Assembly: GCA_902520385.1 (NCBI GenBank)
Contig: CABYOB010000012.1
Span: 1 to 14,140, forward strand
Source: an uncultured Bacteroidota bacterium
Lineage (GTDB): Bacteria > Bacteroidota > Bacteroidia > Flavobacteriales > TMED113
Length of the DNA stretch: 14,140 bases
Direction of reading: 5' to 3'
Each line of letters opens with the position of its first letter. Position 1 is the first letter of the stretch. Made by a program: the position numbers and the translations under genes. Positions 7,255 to 13,921 of this stretch are shown piece after piece. The notes beneath the pieces are model-generated. The model was not told the DNA's origin, ran no database searches, and saw only the letters and a program-made list of their open reading frames with translations.

Positions 7255-8586
7255 ATGGAATATATAATACAGTATAAATTTCAAATTTTATTTTTTTTAA
7301 TTTTTTCATTTAGCTTATTTATTTTTTCCAGAAATTTCAAGAAAATATATAGAAACATTTCTTTAGGAAAGGGTGGTGTTTTATCCAATAATAAAAAAGA
7401 GAGATGGAAAAGAGTATTATTTATTGCTTTTGGTCAATCTAAAATGTTTGATAAACCTGTTGTAGCTATTTTACATTTAGTTGTTTATTTAGGCTTTGTC
7501 ATAATTAATATTGAGCTTATAGAAATTGTAATAGATGGTCTATTTGGTACCCATCGAGTATTATCTTTTCTTGGTGGATTTTATGATTTTCTTATTGCTT
7601 TTTTTGAGATTTTTGCTTTTTTAGTTTTAGTTTCAGTAGTAATCTTTCTAATCAGAAGAAATATTATTAGAATAAAAAGATTTGTGCAATCTGAAATGAA
7701 AGGTTGGCCTACTTTAGATGGGAATCTTATTTTAATATTTGAAATTTTATTGATGGTGGCTTTTCTAACAATGAATGCTGCGGATTCAATTTTACAAATA
7801 AACTATCCTGATAAATATATCCAAGCTGGCTCATTTCCTGTAAGTAATTTTTTTATTGTTCCCTTATTAGAGAATCTAAGTACTGGTTCGTTAATAATTA
7901 TTGAAAGATTTTCTTGGTGGTTTCATATTATAGGTATTTTATGTTTTTTAAATTATTTAGCTATTTCAAAACATCTTCATATTCTTCTTGCTTTTCCGAG
8001 TACTTATTATTCAAAATTAGATCCAAAAGGACAATTTTCGAATATGAAATCAGTTACTAAGGAAGTTAAAGTTATGTTAGATCCTAGTGTAGATCCTTTT
8101 TCACAAACATCTGATGTTTCCCCTGAAACATTTGGCGCTAAAGATGTTAGAGATTTAAATTGGCTTCAGTTACTAAATGCTTACTCATGTACAGAGTGTG
8201 GTCGTTGTACTTCTGAATGTCCTGCTAATATTACTGGAAAAAAATTATCTCCAAGGAAAATAATGATGGATGTTAGAGATAGGGTAGAAGAGTTGGGAAA
8301 TGTTATTGATAAAAATGGAAAAGATTTTAATGATGGAAAATCATTATTAAATGATTATATAAAACCTGAAGAGTTATGGGCTTGCACCTCTTGTAATGCT
8401 TGTGTTGAGGCTTGTCCCATAAATATTGATCCCCTTTCAATAATTATGGATTTAAGAAGATATGCGGTTATGGAGGAATCATCTGCTCCATCTGAACTAA
8501 ACTCAGTTTTTTCTAATATAGAAAATAATGGAGCTCCATGGCCATTTCCTGCTTCAGATAGATTAAAATGGAAAGAAAATGAATAA
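7255..8586 (+). CDS. Membrane (Fe-S)-binding protein: NarI-like cytochrome b domain fused to HdrC-like 2x[4Fe-4S] domain
   Basis: This 443-residue protein is the membrane subunit of an HdrDE/DsrMK-like electron-transfer module. About five hydrophobic segments (near 9-25, 67-93, 110-133, 157-178 and 215-237) make the NarI-like half. H74, H224, H240 and H242 are plausible heme b ligands. The C-terminal half carries two complete ferredoxin motifs: C312, C315, C318, C322 and C377, C380, C383, C387. The likely partner is the CCG-domain protein at 9000-9830, the HdrB-like subunit. Related membrane NarI/CCG oxidoreductases in syntrophs and Geobacter have been proposed to connect electron-transfer flavoprotein to menaquinone; that role here is inference. 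The gene overlaps the following HAD gene by 8 bp (ATGAATAA), suggesting translational coupling. Confidence 0.88.
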   Translation: MEYIIQYKFQILFFLIFSFSLFIFSRNFKKIYRNISLGKGGVLSNNKKERWKRVLFIAFGQSKMFDKPVVAILHLVVYLGFVIINIELIEIVIDGLFGTHRVLSFLGGFYDFLIAFFEIFAFLVLVSVVIFLIRRNIIRIKRFVQSEMKGWPTLDGNLILIFEILLMVAFLTMNAADSILQINYPDKYIQAGSFPVSNFFIVPLLENLSTGSLIIIERFSWWFHIIGILCFLNYLAISKHLHILLAFPSTYYSKLDPKGQFSNMKSVTKEVKVMLDPSVDPFSQTSDVSPETFGAKDVRDLNWLQLLNAYSCTECGRCTSECPANITGKKLSPRKIMMDVRDRVEELGNVIDKNGKDFNDGKSLLNDYIKPEELWACTSCNACVEACPINIDPLSIIMDLRRYAVMEESSAPSELNSVFSNIENNGAPWPFPASDRLKWKENE

Positions 8587-8998
8587 AATTAAATTAATTA
8601 AAAAAACTATTGATGGCAATAGTATTAGTCCTGTTTTACCAGAAAAAGTAAAAAATTATTTAATTGATATTGATGGAACTATTTGTGATGATATTCCAAA
8701 TGAACAACCTGAAAGGATGTTGGATGCAAAAGTTTATCCAGAGGCATTGAAAACATTAAATAAGTGGTACAATGATGGTCATATTATAACTTTTTTTACT
8801 TCTAGACTAGAAATTCATAGAGAAGTAACTAAGAAGTGGTTAAATAAACATGGTTTTAAGTATCACGGTTTATTAATGGATAAACCAAGAGGCGGTAATT
8901 ACCATTGGATTGATAATCATATGGTTAGAGCAACAAGATATGACGGTAAGTTTACTGATTTAGTTGAGAAAAATGTAAAAATTCAAGTTTTCAAATAA
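8579..8998 (+). CDS. Small HAD-superfamily hydrolase (probable phosphatase), flavobacterial family
   Basis: This 139-residue protein has the HAD motifs in order: DIDGT with nucleophile D30 and acid/base D32, motif II T74 in FFTSR, motif III K102 in MDKPRGGNY, and D112 in HWIDNH as the probable acidic motif IV. There is hardly any cap domain, so a phosphatase acting on an accessible sugar or other phosphate is the best guess; the substrate is unknown. Homologues in Flavobacteriia are, as I remember, often called 'phosphoheptose isomerase', which the motifs do not support. Its start overlaps the upstream iron-sulfur membrane gene by 8 bp and its stop is 1 bp from the start of the CCG-domain gene, so it sits inside the redox pair. 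The conserved-looking C-terminal block runs from PRGGNYHWIDNH to KFTDLV. Confidence 0.85.
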   Translation: MNKIKLIKKTIDGNSISPVLPEKVKNYLIDIDGTICDDIPNEQPERMLDAKVYPEALKTLNKWYNDGHIITFFTSRLEIHREVTKKWLNKHGFKYHGLLMDKPRGGNYHWIDNHMVRATRYDGKFTDLVEKNVKIQVFK

Positions 8999-8999
8999 T

Positions 9000-9830
9000 A
9001 TGGAATTAGAAGTAAAAACAATGACTGAATGGGTTCAAGAGGGTAGAAAGCCAGAAATTTTATTTTGGGTTGGCTCTGCTGGTAGTTTTGATGATAGAGC
9101 AAAAAAAATAACTAGATCGTTTGTAGAAATTTTAAATATTGCTAACGTAGATTTTGCTGTTTTAGGTACTGAAGAATCAGCAAGTGGAGATGTTGCAAAA
9201 CGAGCTGGTAATGAATTTTTATTTCAAATGCAAGCATTAATGAATATTCAGCTTTTAAATAGCTATAATATTAAACGTATTGTAACAACTTGCCCCCATG
9301 ACTATAATACTATCAAAAACGAATATAAATCCTTAGGTGGCGTATATGAAGTTTTTCATCACACTGAATTTTTAATACAATTAATTAATAAAAATAAATT
9401 AAAGCTTAATAAAATTTATAAAGACACTATAATAACATATCATGATCCATGTTATTTAGGTAGGGGCAATAGAATTTATAACCAACCAAGAGCTCTACTG
9501 AATTACGTTGGATTTAAGATTAATGAAATGCATCGATCTAAAAATAAATCATTTTGTTGTGGTGCAGGTGGAGCTCAAATGTTTAAAGAACCAGAAAAAG
9601 GAAAACAAGATATAAATATTAATAGAACTTTAGAGGCTTTAAAAACTCTTGGTTTTGAAGATAAAAAAAAAATAAACTCTACTTTCCAACAAAAAAGAAA
9701 AATTATTGCAACTGGATGTCCTTTTTGTAACACAATGTTAACAGATGGTGTAAAAAACCAAAATAAAGAATCTGAAGTTGAGGTCCTGGATATTGTTGAA
9801 ATAATTTCAAAAGCAAAAGAAAGTTTTTAA
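9000..9830 (+). CDS. CCG-domain (HdrB-like) Fe-S oxidoreductase subunit with degenerate N-terminal cluster site
   Basis: This 276-residue cytosolic protein is the HdrB-like partner of the membrane NarI-HdrC protein at 7255-8586. The C-terminal CCG domain is intact: C151 in HDPCYLGRG, C186-C187 in FCCGAGGAQMF, and C240/C243 in GCPFCNTM. The N-terminal half keeps the family frame (WVGSAGSFDDRA, GTEESASGD, RAGNEFLFQMQA, TTCPHDYNT). At the places where I expect cysteines in relatives it has S26, A61 and D101, and only C98 remains. It therefore probably binds one cluster, not two. The role in electron transfer between a soluble donor and menaquinone via the membrane subunit is inferred. The start follows the HAD stop by 1 bp; the stop TAA shares its last A with the next ATG. 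Confidence 0.88.
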   Translation: MELEVKTMTEWVQEGRKPEILFWVGSAGSFDDRAKKITRSFVEILNIANVDFAVLGTEESASGDVAKRAGNEFLFQMQALMNIQLLNSYNIKRIVTTCPHDYNTIKNEYKSLGGVYEVFHHTEFLIQLINKNKLKLNKIYKDTIITYHDPCYLGRGNRIYNQPRALLNYVGFKINEMHRSKNKSFCCGAGGAQMFKEPEKGKQDININRTLEALKTLGFEDKKKINSTFQQKRKIIATGCPFCNTMLTDGVKNQNKESEVEVLDIVEIISKAKESF

Positions 9831-10330
9831 TGAATGATTTAATTTTTAAACACGTTGAGTTATTTGACCCTAATTCTAAATTATGGATATTCCAATCATT
9901 AACTGCTTTAAAAGAAAAAGAAAAAGAAATTATTTCTTTTAATATAGAACGTTTTCTTAAGTCTTGGAATTCACATGGTAAAGAGATAAAAAGTACAAGT
10001 TTAATTATTGATTCTCATTTTATTTTTGTTTTTGTTGACTCTAATTTGTTAAATGCTTCAGGTTGTTCAATTGACAAACTCTTTAATAAAATAAAAGAAT
10101 TGGGTGTTATTTTAAATAAAAACTTAATAAATAATAATCTTATAGCATTTAGAAAAAAAAGTTCTGATTTAGTAGAGTTTCTAACTTTTATAGATTTAAA
10201 GAATAAAATTAGAAATAAAAATATAGAAGATAATATTATAATTTATGATAATTCTATTACAGTTCTTCACGAATTAAAATATTGGAGAAAGAGTCTTTTA
10301 GATTGGAAAAAAAAATATATTAAAAATTGA
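9830..10330 (+). CDS. Uncharacterised small Bacteroidota protein (family often mislabelled 'ABC transporter ATPase')
   Basis: This is a 166-residue soluble protein without signal peptide or membrane segment. The pattern LWIFQS (18-23), W46 with HG at 49-50, a strand pair around 57-70, and ASGCSID (76-82, with C79) matches a small protein family widespread in Flavobacteriia. As I remember, databases often call it 'ABC transporter ATPase'. There is no Walker A, Walker B or ABC signature, so that name is unsupported. The function is unknown. The conserved ASGCSID cysteine segment next to hydrophobic strands suggests a small alpha/beta fold with a functional cysteine, which is a guess. The start ATG overlaps the TAA of the upstream CCG-domain gene by one base, and a terminator follows directly, so it closes the operon begun by the amidase. 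Confidence 0.8.
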   Translation: MNDLIFKHVELFDPNSKLWIFQSLTALKEKEKEIISFNIERFLKSWNSHGKEIKSTSLIIDSHFIFVFVDSNLLNASGCSIDKLFNKIKELGVILNKNLINNNLIAFRKKSSDLVEFLTFIDLKNKIRNKNIEDNIIIYDNSITVLHELKYWRKSLLDWKKKYIKN

Positions 10331-10333
10331 ATC

Positions 10334-10366
10334 AAAAAAAAGGGACTCAAACGAGTCCCTTTTTTT
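10334..10366. terminator. Bidirectional Rho-independent terminator between convergent operons
   Basis: A perfect inverted repeat with arms 10334-10348 and 10353-10366: seven paired A/T bases outside and the GC-rich core GGGACTC / GAGTCCC, with the four-base loop AAAC. It ends in a T run on the plus strand and, because of the matching A run, in a T run on the minus strand as well. It begins 3 bp after the stop of the last gene of the plus-strand operon and lies 18 bp beyond the stop of the convergent outer-membrane protein gene. It can therefore serve both. Confidence 0.93.
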
Positions 10367-10384
10367 GTTTTAATCTATAACTTA

Positions 10385-11053
10385 TTAAAAGAATAAGCTA
10401 AAGTTTACACCAGCTATAAAGCTAGAACCAGATAAATCAGTAGATTCAGATCCAGTATTAACACTTTCACCATCAACAATTAGATCAAGGTTTACATAAG
10501 GCTCAATAGCTATATGCTCTCTCATAACAAGAGTGTAACCCATTCCTATACCAACATGAGTTGATTGAGTTCTAGATTGCATAACGCCTTCTGTTGTTAC
10601 AGCTGAAATGTTTCCACCAGCATCAACATCAAAAGTTGTCATTTCACCCCACGATTCTGATTGAGTAGTGCTACTTGACATATTTACTTCCATAAATAAG
10701 TTTCTAGCAGCATAGTATCTACCGAATACGCCGAATGTTCTAGAATTGTTTGTTAAAGTGTATTCATCGTGACCACCGATAATTTCAATTCCTCCTGGGG
10801 CTGCAGGGTTAGCTACAGCAACTCCATCATATTGTGGAAAGTATTGATCATCAGAGTCAAAATGAATCATTGCTCCTAAAGCTAAACCATCTTGAATGAA
10901 ATATCCAATCTTTGGTGTGATTGCTAAATCAGTCCAAGAAGTTTGACTTAATTGAGATCCCGCACCTAAAAGGATAGTACCTTTTTTAGTTTGTGCGTTA
11001 GTAGAGAATAACATAACAGTTACCGCTACAAAGGTTAAAATAATTCTTTTCAT
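10385..11053 (-). CDS. Outer-membrane beta-barrel protein, probably abundant
   Basis: This 222-residue protein has a textbook signal peptide (residues 1-20, ending STNA before QTKKG). It then has alternating beta strands with glycine turns (KGTILLGAGSQL, ITPKIGYFIQDGLALGAMIHF, SRTFGVFGRYYAARNLFMEVNM, THVGIGMGYTL). The C-terminal strand FIAGVNFSLFF ends in phenylalanine, as required for recognition by the BAM machinery. The size suits an eight-stranded barrel of the OmpW/OmpA-barrel/OMP_b-brl type; no cargo or enzymatic role can be assigned. Compared with its neighbours the protein is poor in K, N and I and rich in G, S, T, A, D and E, and its DNA looks less AT-rich, which suggests high expression. 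It is monocistronic: its own promoter candidate lies 28 bp upstream and the bidirectional terminator lies behind it. The ATG at 11053 follows an A/T-rich leader. Confidence 0.88.
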   Translation of the reverse strand: MKRIILTFVAVTVMLFSTNAQTKKGTILLGAGSQLSQTSWTDLAITPKIGYFIQDGLALGAMIHFDSDDQYFPQYDGVAVANPAAPGGIEIIGGHDEYTLTNNSRTFGVFGRYYAARNLFMEVNMSSSTTQSESWGEMTTFDVDAGGNISAVTTEGVMQSRTQSTHVGIGMGYTLVMREHIAIEPYVNLDLIVDGESVNTGSESTDLSGSSFIAGVNFSLFF

Positions 11054-11080
11054 AATTAATATTAATTTAAATTAACAGAC

Positions 11081-11107
11081 CAAAGCTAATAAAAAAATCT
11101 TATCAAA
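11081..11107 (-). promoter_or_regulatory. Candidate Bacteroidota-type promoter of the outer-membrane protein gene
   Basis: On the minus strand TAGCTTTG (11088 to 11081) matches the Bacteroidota -7 consensus TAnnTTTG exactly and lies 27 bp before the ATG at 11053, leaving room for a leader of about 20 nt. A TTTG that could act as the -33 element occurs at 11107 to 11104. The spacing of 15 bp is shorter than the usual 19-21, so the upstream element is doubtful. No other gene in the window showed such a clear -7 match in its upstream region. Confidence 0.5.
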
Positions 11108-11116
11108 TAAGATTTT
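11094..11116 (-). terminator. AT-rich hairpin, possible terminator after the OstA-like gene
   Basis: Arms 11094-11103 and 11107-11116 form a perfect 10-bp stem (AAAATCTTAT / ATAAGATTTT) with a three-base loop. On the minus strand the second arm runs into a stretch of seven T, as in an intrinsic terminator. It lies about 75 bp beyond the stop of the OstA-like gene. The stem contains only two G-C pairs, so it would be weak. Because it overlaps the possible -33 element of the downstream outer-membrane protein gene, an operator-like role is also conceivable. Apart from this and the promoter candidate, nothing convincing was seen in the gap 11054-11191. Confidence 0.45.
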
Positions 11117-11191
11117 ATTCATTTTTTTTACTTTTTTTCTAAATCAGTAGTCTTACAAACTAAAGAATATAGTGATAGAAGTTATTGTAAT

Positions 11192-12649
11192 TTAATACCT
11201 TTTTTCTTTAAATCTATCAATAAAACCATCCATAATTAATAATTCAGTATTTAATAATTTTTTAGGTGTATATATTGCTTCAGGTTTAGAATTGAATTTA
11301 ATATTATTTATTTCACTCTCTTTTATAGAAATTAAAATACTACTACATATAATATCATTTAAGCCAGATATTTTATTCGATGAGTCAGTTTCAAAATATT
11401 TTAATTTTGTATTACCTCTTAACATTATCTTGGTTAGTTTTCCATTTTTGAATTTCCCTTGTAATTCCTTGCCTTTAATTTGGTTGAAATAATTATTTTT
11501 TTTCTTAGAAATAATAAAACTTTTATTAGGAATATATAAACTATCTAGAATTTCATTTTTCGTAAAAATATATATAGTATCTCCACTAATTTGATTTTTT
11601 GTTGTCCATAGTACAGGGTCTTGTAACATACAAATGGCTTCAGATTTTAAATTTAATTTTGAATTTTTACATTTTCCTTGAATTGAATCGCTAAATATAT
11701 ATGTATTATTTTTAATTAAAAGAATTGAATCTTTATTATTTAATTGCATTTCATCTGCTTCAATAATAATATTTCCACTTTCAGAATTAAATTCAATTTT
11801 AGGATTTCCTTTAAATTCTGAATAGCCTTCTTTTTCAAATAAATTTTGACAATAAATTTTAATATTTTCTTTCTCATGTAATTCAGTATTTCCATAAAAC
11901 AGCTTTTCTTTATTTTTATCTATATAAATACTATCTGAGTATATAATTCTATTTTTAGAATTGACTATTCCATTACCCCAAACATTGAGGGATTCTTTGC
12001 TTTTATCTAAAATACCCCAGTCCCCCTCTATTATTACATCTTCTGATTGAATTATGGATCTGCTATTTAAAAAAATAATATTGTTTTTATTATCTAAATC
12101 TAAATTTTCAGATTTAATTTCATATGACTTAGTTTTTATACTCACTGATTCTGAAAATTGACCAAATTCATCTTTAGTATAATATAATCCAGTTTGACTG
12201 GATATTATATTGTCATCTTCTGTTAACTTACCACCTTTTCTATAATAAATAATTTTTTTATCAGGATTGTAAATTAAGTTATCAGTTTGAATTTCATTTT
12301 TTTGTTTTTTGAATATAACTTTTTCAGTAAAATTTATAATACTATCATTTTTAAAGAATTCAATTATTTTTGATTCAATTCTAGCACCTTCGGAGTCTTT
12401 TATTGTAGATTTTTTTTTGCTATTAGCTTTAACATATTTTCCATCATTTGATATAAAAATAGTATCACAATATAGCTTATGGTTTTTGTATTGAGCAATT
12501 ACATTACCACAGAACATATCATATTTTTCTTTATTTATTGTATGGTTTTGTAAATAGTCTGATTGTAATATTTTAACTTCATTTTGAGAAAATGAATAAA
12601 AAAAAGTGATACTGAGTATGAAAAAAATATTTAATATATATTTTTTCAT
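11192..12649 (-). CDS. OstA-like (LptA-related) periplasmic protein
   Basis: This 485-residue protein has a signal peptide (about 1-21, hydrophobic then SFSQ) followed by a repeated beta-jellyroll of the LptA/OstA type. Examples are KYDMFCGNVIAQYKNHKLYC, then IESKIIEFFKND and IQTDNLIYNPDKKIIYY. In such repeats each strand set alternates 'damage' of target structure words (NVI, KVI, GNT) with D/N-rich turns. Bacteroidota carry this long 'OstA-like' protein where Proteobacteria have the short LptA, and it probably contributes to the periplasmic bridge that carries LPS to LptD; this function is inferred from fold. The C-terminal block SKPEAIYTPKKLL ... GFIDRF looks like a family end, so the protein seems complete. 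It starts 1 bp after the purA stop on the same strand and so is likely co-transcribed and coupled with purA and fur. Confidence 0.83.
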   Translation of the reverse strand: MKKYILNIFFILSITFFYSFSQNEVKILQSDYLQNHTINKEKYDMFCGNVIAQYKNHKLYCDTIFISNDGKYVKANSKKKSTIKDSEGARIESKIIEFFKNDSIINFTEKVIFKKQKNEIQTDNLIYNPDKKIIYYRKGGKLTEDDNIISSQTGLYYTKDEFGQFSESVSIKTKSYEIKSENLDLDNKNNIIFLNSRSIIQSEDVIIEGDWGILDKSKESLNVWGNGIVNSKNRIIYSDSIYIDKNKEKLFYGNTELHEKENIKIYCQNLFEKEGYSEFKGNPKIEFNSESGNIIIEADEMQLNNKDSILLIKNNTYIFSDSIQGKCKNSKLNLKSEAICMLQDPVLWTTKNQISGDTIYIFTKNEILDSLYIPNKSFIISKKKNNYFNQIKGKELQGKFKNGKLTKIMLRGNTKLKYFETDSSNKISGLNDIICSSILISIKESEINNIKFNSKPEAIYTPKKLLNTELLIMDGFIDRFKEKRY

Positions 12650-12650
12650 T

Positions 12651-13916
12651 TTATCTATAAATTGTCTCTTTTCTATCAGGACCTACTGAAACAATTTTTA
12701 TTGGAATTTTAATTTCTTTTTCTAGAAATTTGATATATTTTTTTAAGTTCTTAGGCAGTTTTTCAAATTTAGTTATTTCTGTAATATTTTCTTTCCAGCC
12801 ATTGAATTCTTTATAAATAGGTGTGATTTTTTTTGTGTTTAATTCATAAGGTAAATAATTAATTTTTTGGCCATAGTATTCATAATGCGTACAGACCTTT
12901 ATTTTTTTCAAATTTGTTAAAACATCAATTTTTGTAATTACTAGTTCAGTAACACCATTAATCATAGTTGCATATTTTAGTGCGGGTAAGTCTAACCATC
13001 CGCATCGTCTTGATCTACCTGTTGTAGATCCAAATTCATTTCCAGTTTTTTGTATCTTTTTCCCAATATGATCAAATAATTCTGTTGCAAAAGGACCCGA
13101 TCCTACTCTTGTGCAATATGCTTTAAAAATTCCAATTACATTATTAATTTTATTTGGAGCAATCCCTAGGCCAACACAAGCTCCAGCAGCAATTGTATTT
13201 GAAGAAGTTACAAAAGGATAACTACCGTAATCAATATCCAATAGTGTTCCTTGTGCTCCCTCTGCAAGTATTTTATTTTCTTTTTTATTATTAACAAAAT
13301 ATTCTCCATCAACTATATTTAATTTTTTAAAACTTTTAATACATTTTAACCAAATTTCTTGGTCCTTTTTTTGATTTGGATTCTTGTAGTTATAGTGTTT
13401 TTTTAAAATTTCATTATGCTTTTTAGTTAAAGATTGAAATTTTTTTGTAAAACTTGTTGATTCAATATCACCGACTCTTAAACCATTTCTGCCAGTTTTA
13501 TCCATATAAGTAGGGCCAATGCCTTTTAGAGTCGATCCAACTTTTTTCTTTCCTTTTGCTATTTCAGACGCTGCATCTAAATACCTGTGAGTAGGTAAAA
13601 TAAGATGTGCTTTTCTAGAAATAAAAAGATTTTTTTTGAATGAAATATTATTTTCATTTAGTTTTTCAAGTTCTTTAGAAAAAATTATTGGATCAATTAC
13701 TACTCCATTTCCAACTATGTTTTTTGTTTTTTTTTGAAATATTCCTGAGGGAATCGTATGAAGTACGTGGGTTTCTCCATTAAATTTAATAGTATGACCT
13801 GCATTTGGCCCACCTTGAAACCTTCCAATAATATTATATTTTTTTCCTAGGAAGTCAACAATTTTCCCTTTTCCTTCATCTCCCCATTGTAATCCTAAAA
13901 GTACATCAACTTTCAT
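12651..13916 (-). CDS. purA: Adenylosuccinate synthetase
   Basis: This enzyme joins IMP and aspartate with GTP hydrolysis to give adenylosuccinate, the first committed step of AMP synthesis, in the cytoplasm. The 421-residue protein has GDEGKGK at 12-18 with catalytic D13, H41 in GGPNAGH, the IMP-binding stretch GSTLKGIGPTY (127-137), the GSTTGRSRRCGW loop (296-307) and the C-terminal VSVGPDRKETI. All key residues are present and the length is normal for the family. S302 stands where many homologues have proline (TGRPRRCG), a minor change. It lies 5 bp after the fur-like stop and 1 bp before the OstA-like ATG, so the three genes form an operon. A fur-purA neighbourhood is, as I recall, common in Bacteroidota. 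Confidence 0.97.
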   Translation of the reverse strand: MKVDVLLGLQWGDEGKGKIVDFLGKKYNIIGRFQGGPNAGHTIKFNGETHVLHTIPSGIFQKKTKNIVGNGVVIDPIIFSKELEKLNENNISFKKNLFISRKAHLILPTHRYLDAASEIAKGKKKVGSTLKGIGPTYMDKTGRNGLRVGDIESTSFTKKFQSLTKKHNEILKKHYNYKNPNQKKDQEIWLKCIKSFKKLNIVDGEYFVNNKKENKILAEGAQGTLLDIDYGSYPFVTSSNTIAAGACVGLGIAPNKINNVIGIFKAYCTRVGSGPFATELFDHIGKKIQKTGNEFGSTTGRSRRCGWLDLPALKYATMINGVTELVITKIDVLTNLKKIKVCTHYEYYGQKINYLPYELNTKKITPIYKEFNGWKENITEITKFEKLPKNLKKYIKFLEKEIKIPIKIVSVGPDRKETIYR

Positions 13917-13921
13917 GTTAT

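Noticed and set aside
6811..7284. A long minus-strand open frame (157 codons) opposite the MCE gene
   Set aside because: It lies entirely antisense to the well-supported MCE protein's low-complexity tail, and its F/S/L/I-rich product is the mirror of the K/N/D-rich sense protein.
11072..11122. A 17-codon minus-strand ORF (MNKILFDKIFLLALVC) upstream of the outer-membrane protein gene, after an A-rich leader
   Set aside because: It coincides with the AT-rich hairpin and with the TAGCTTTG promoter element, both of which explain the sequence better; length and composition are within chance for such AT-rich DNA.
11292..12494. Short plus-strand open frames (11292-11492 and 12309-12494) within the OstA-like gene
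   Set aside because: Antisense to a continuous, typical OstA-like coding sequence with signal peptide; hydrophobic composition follows from the complementary strand.
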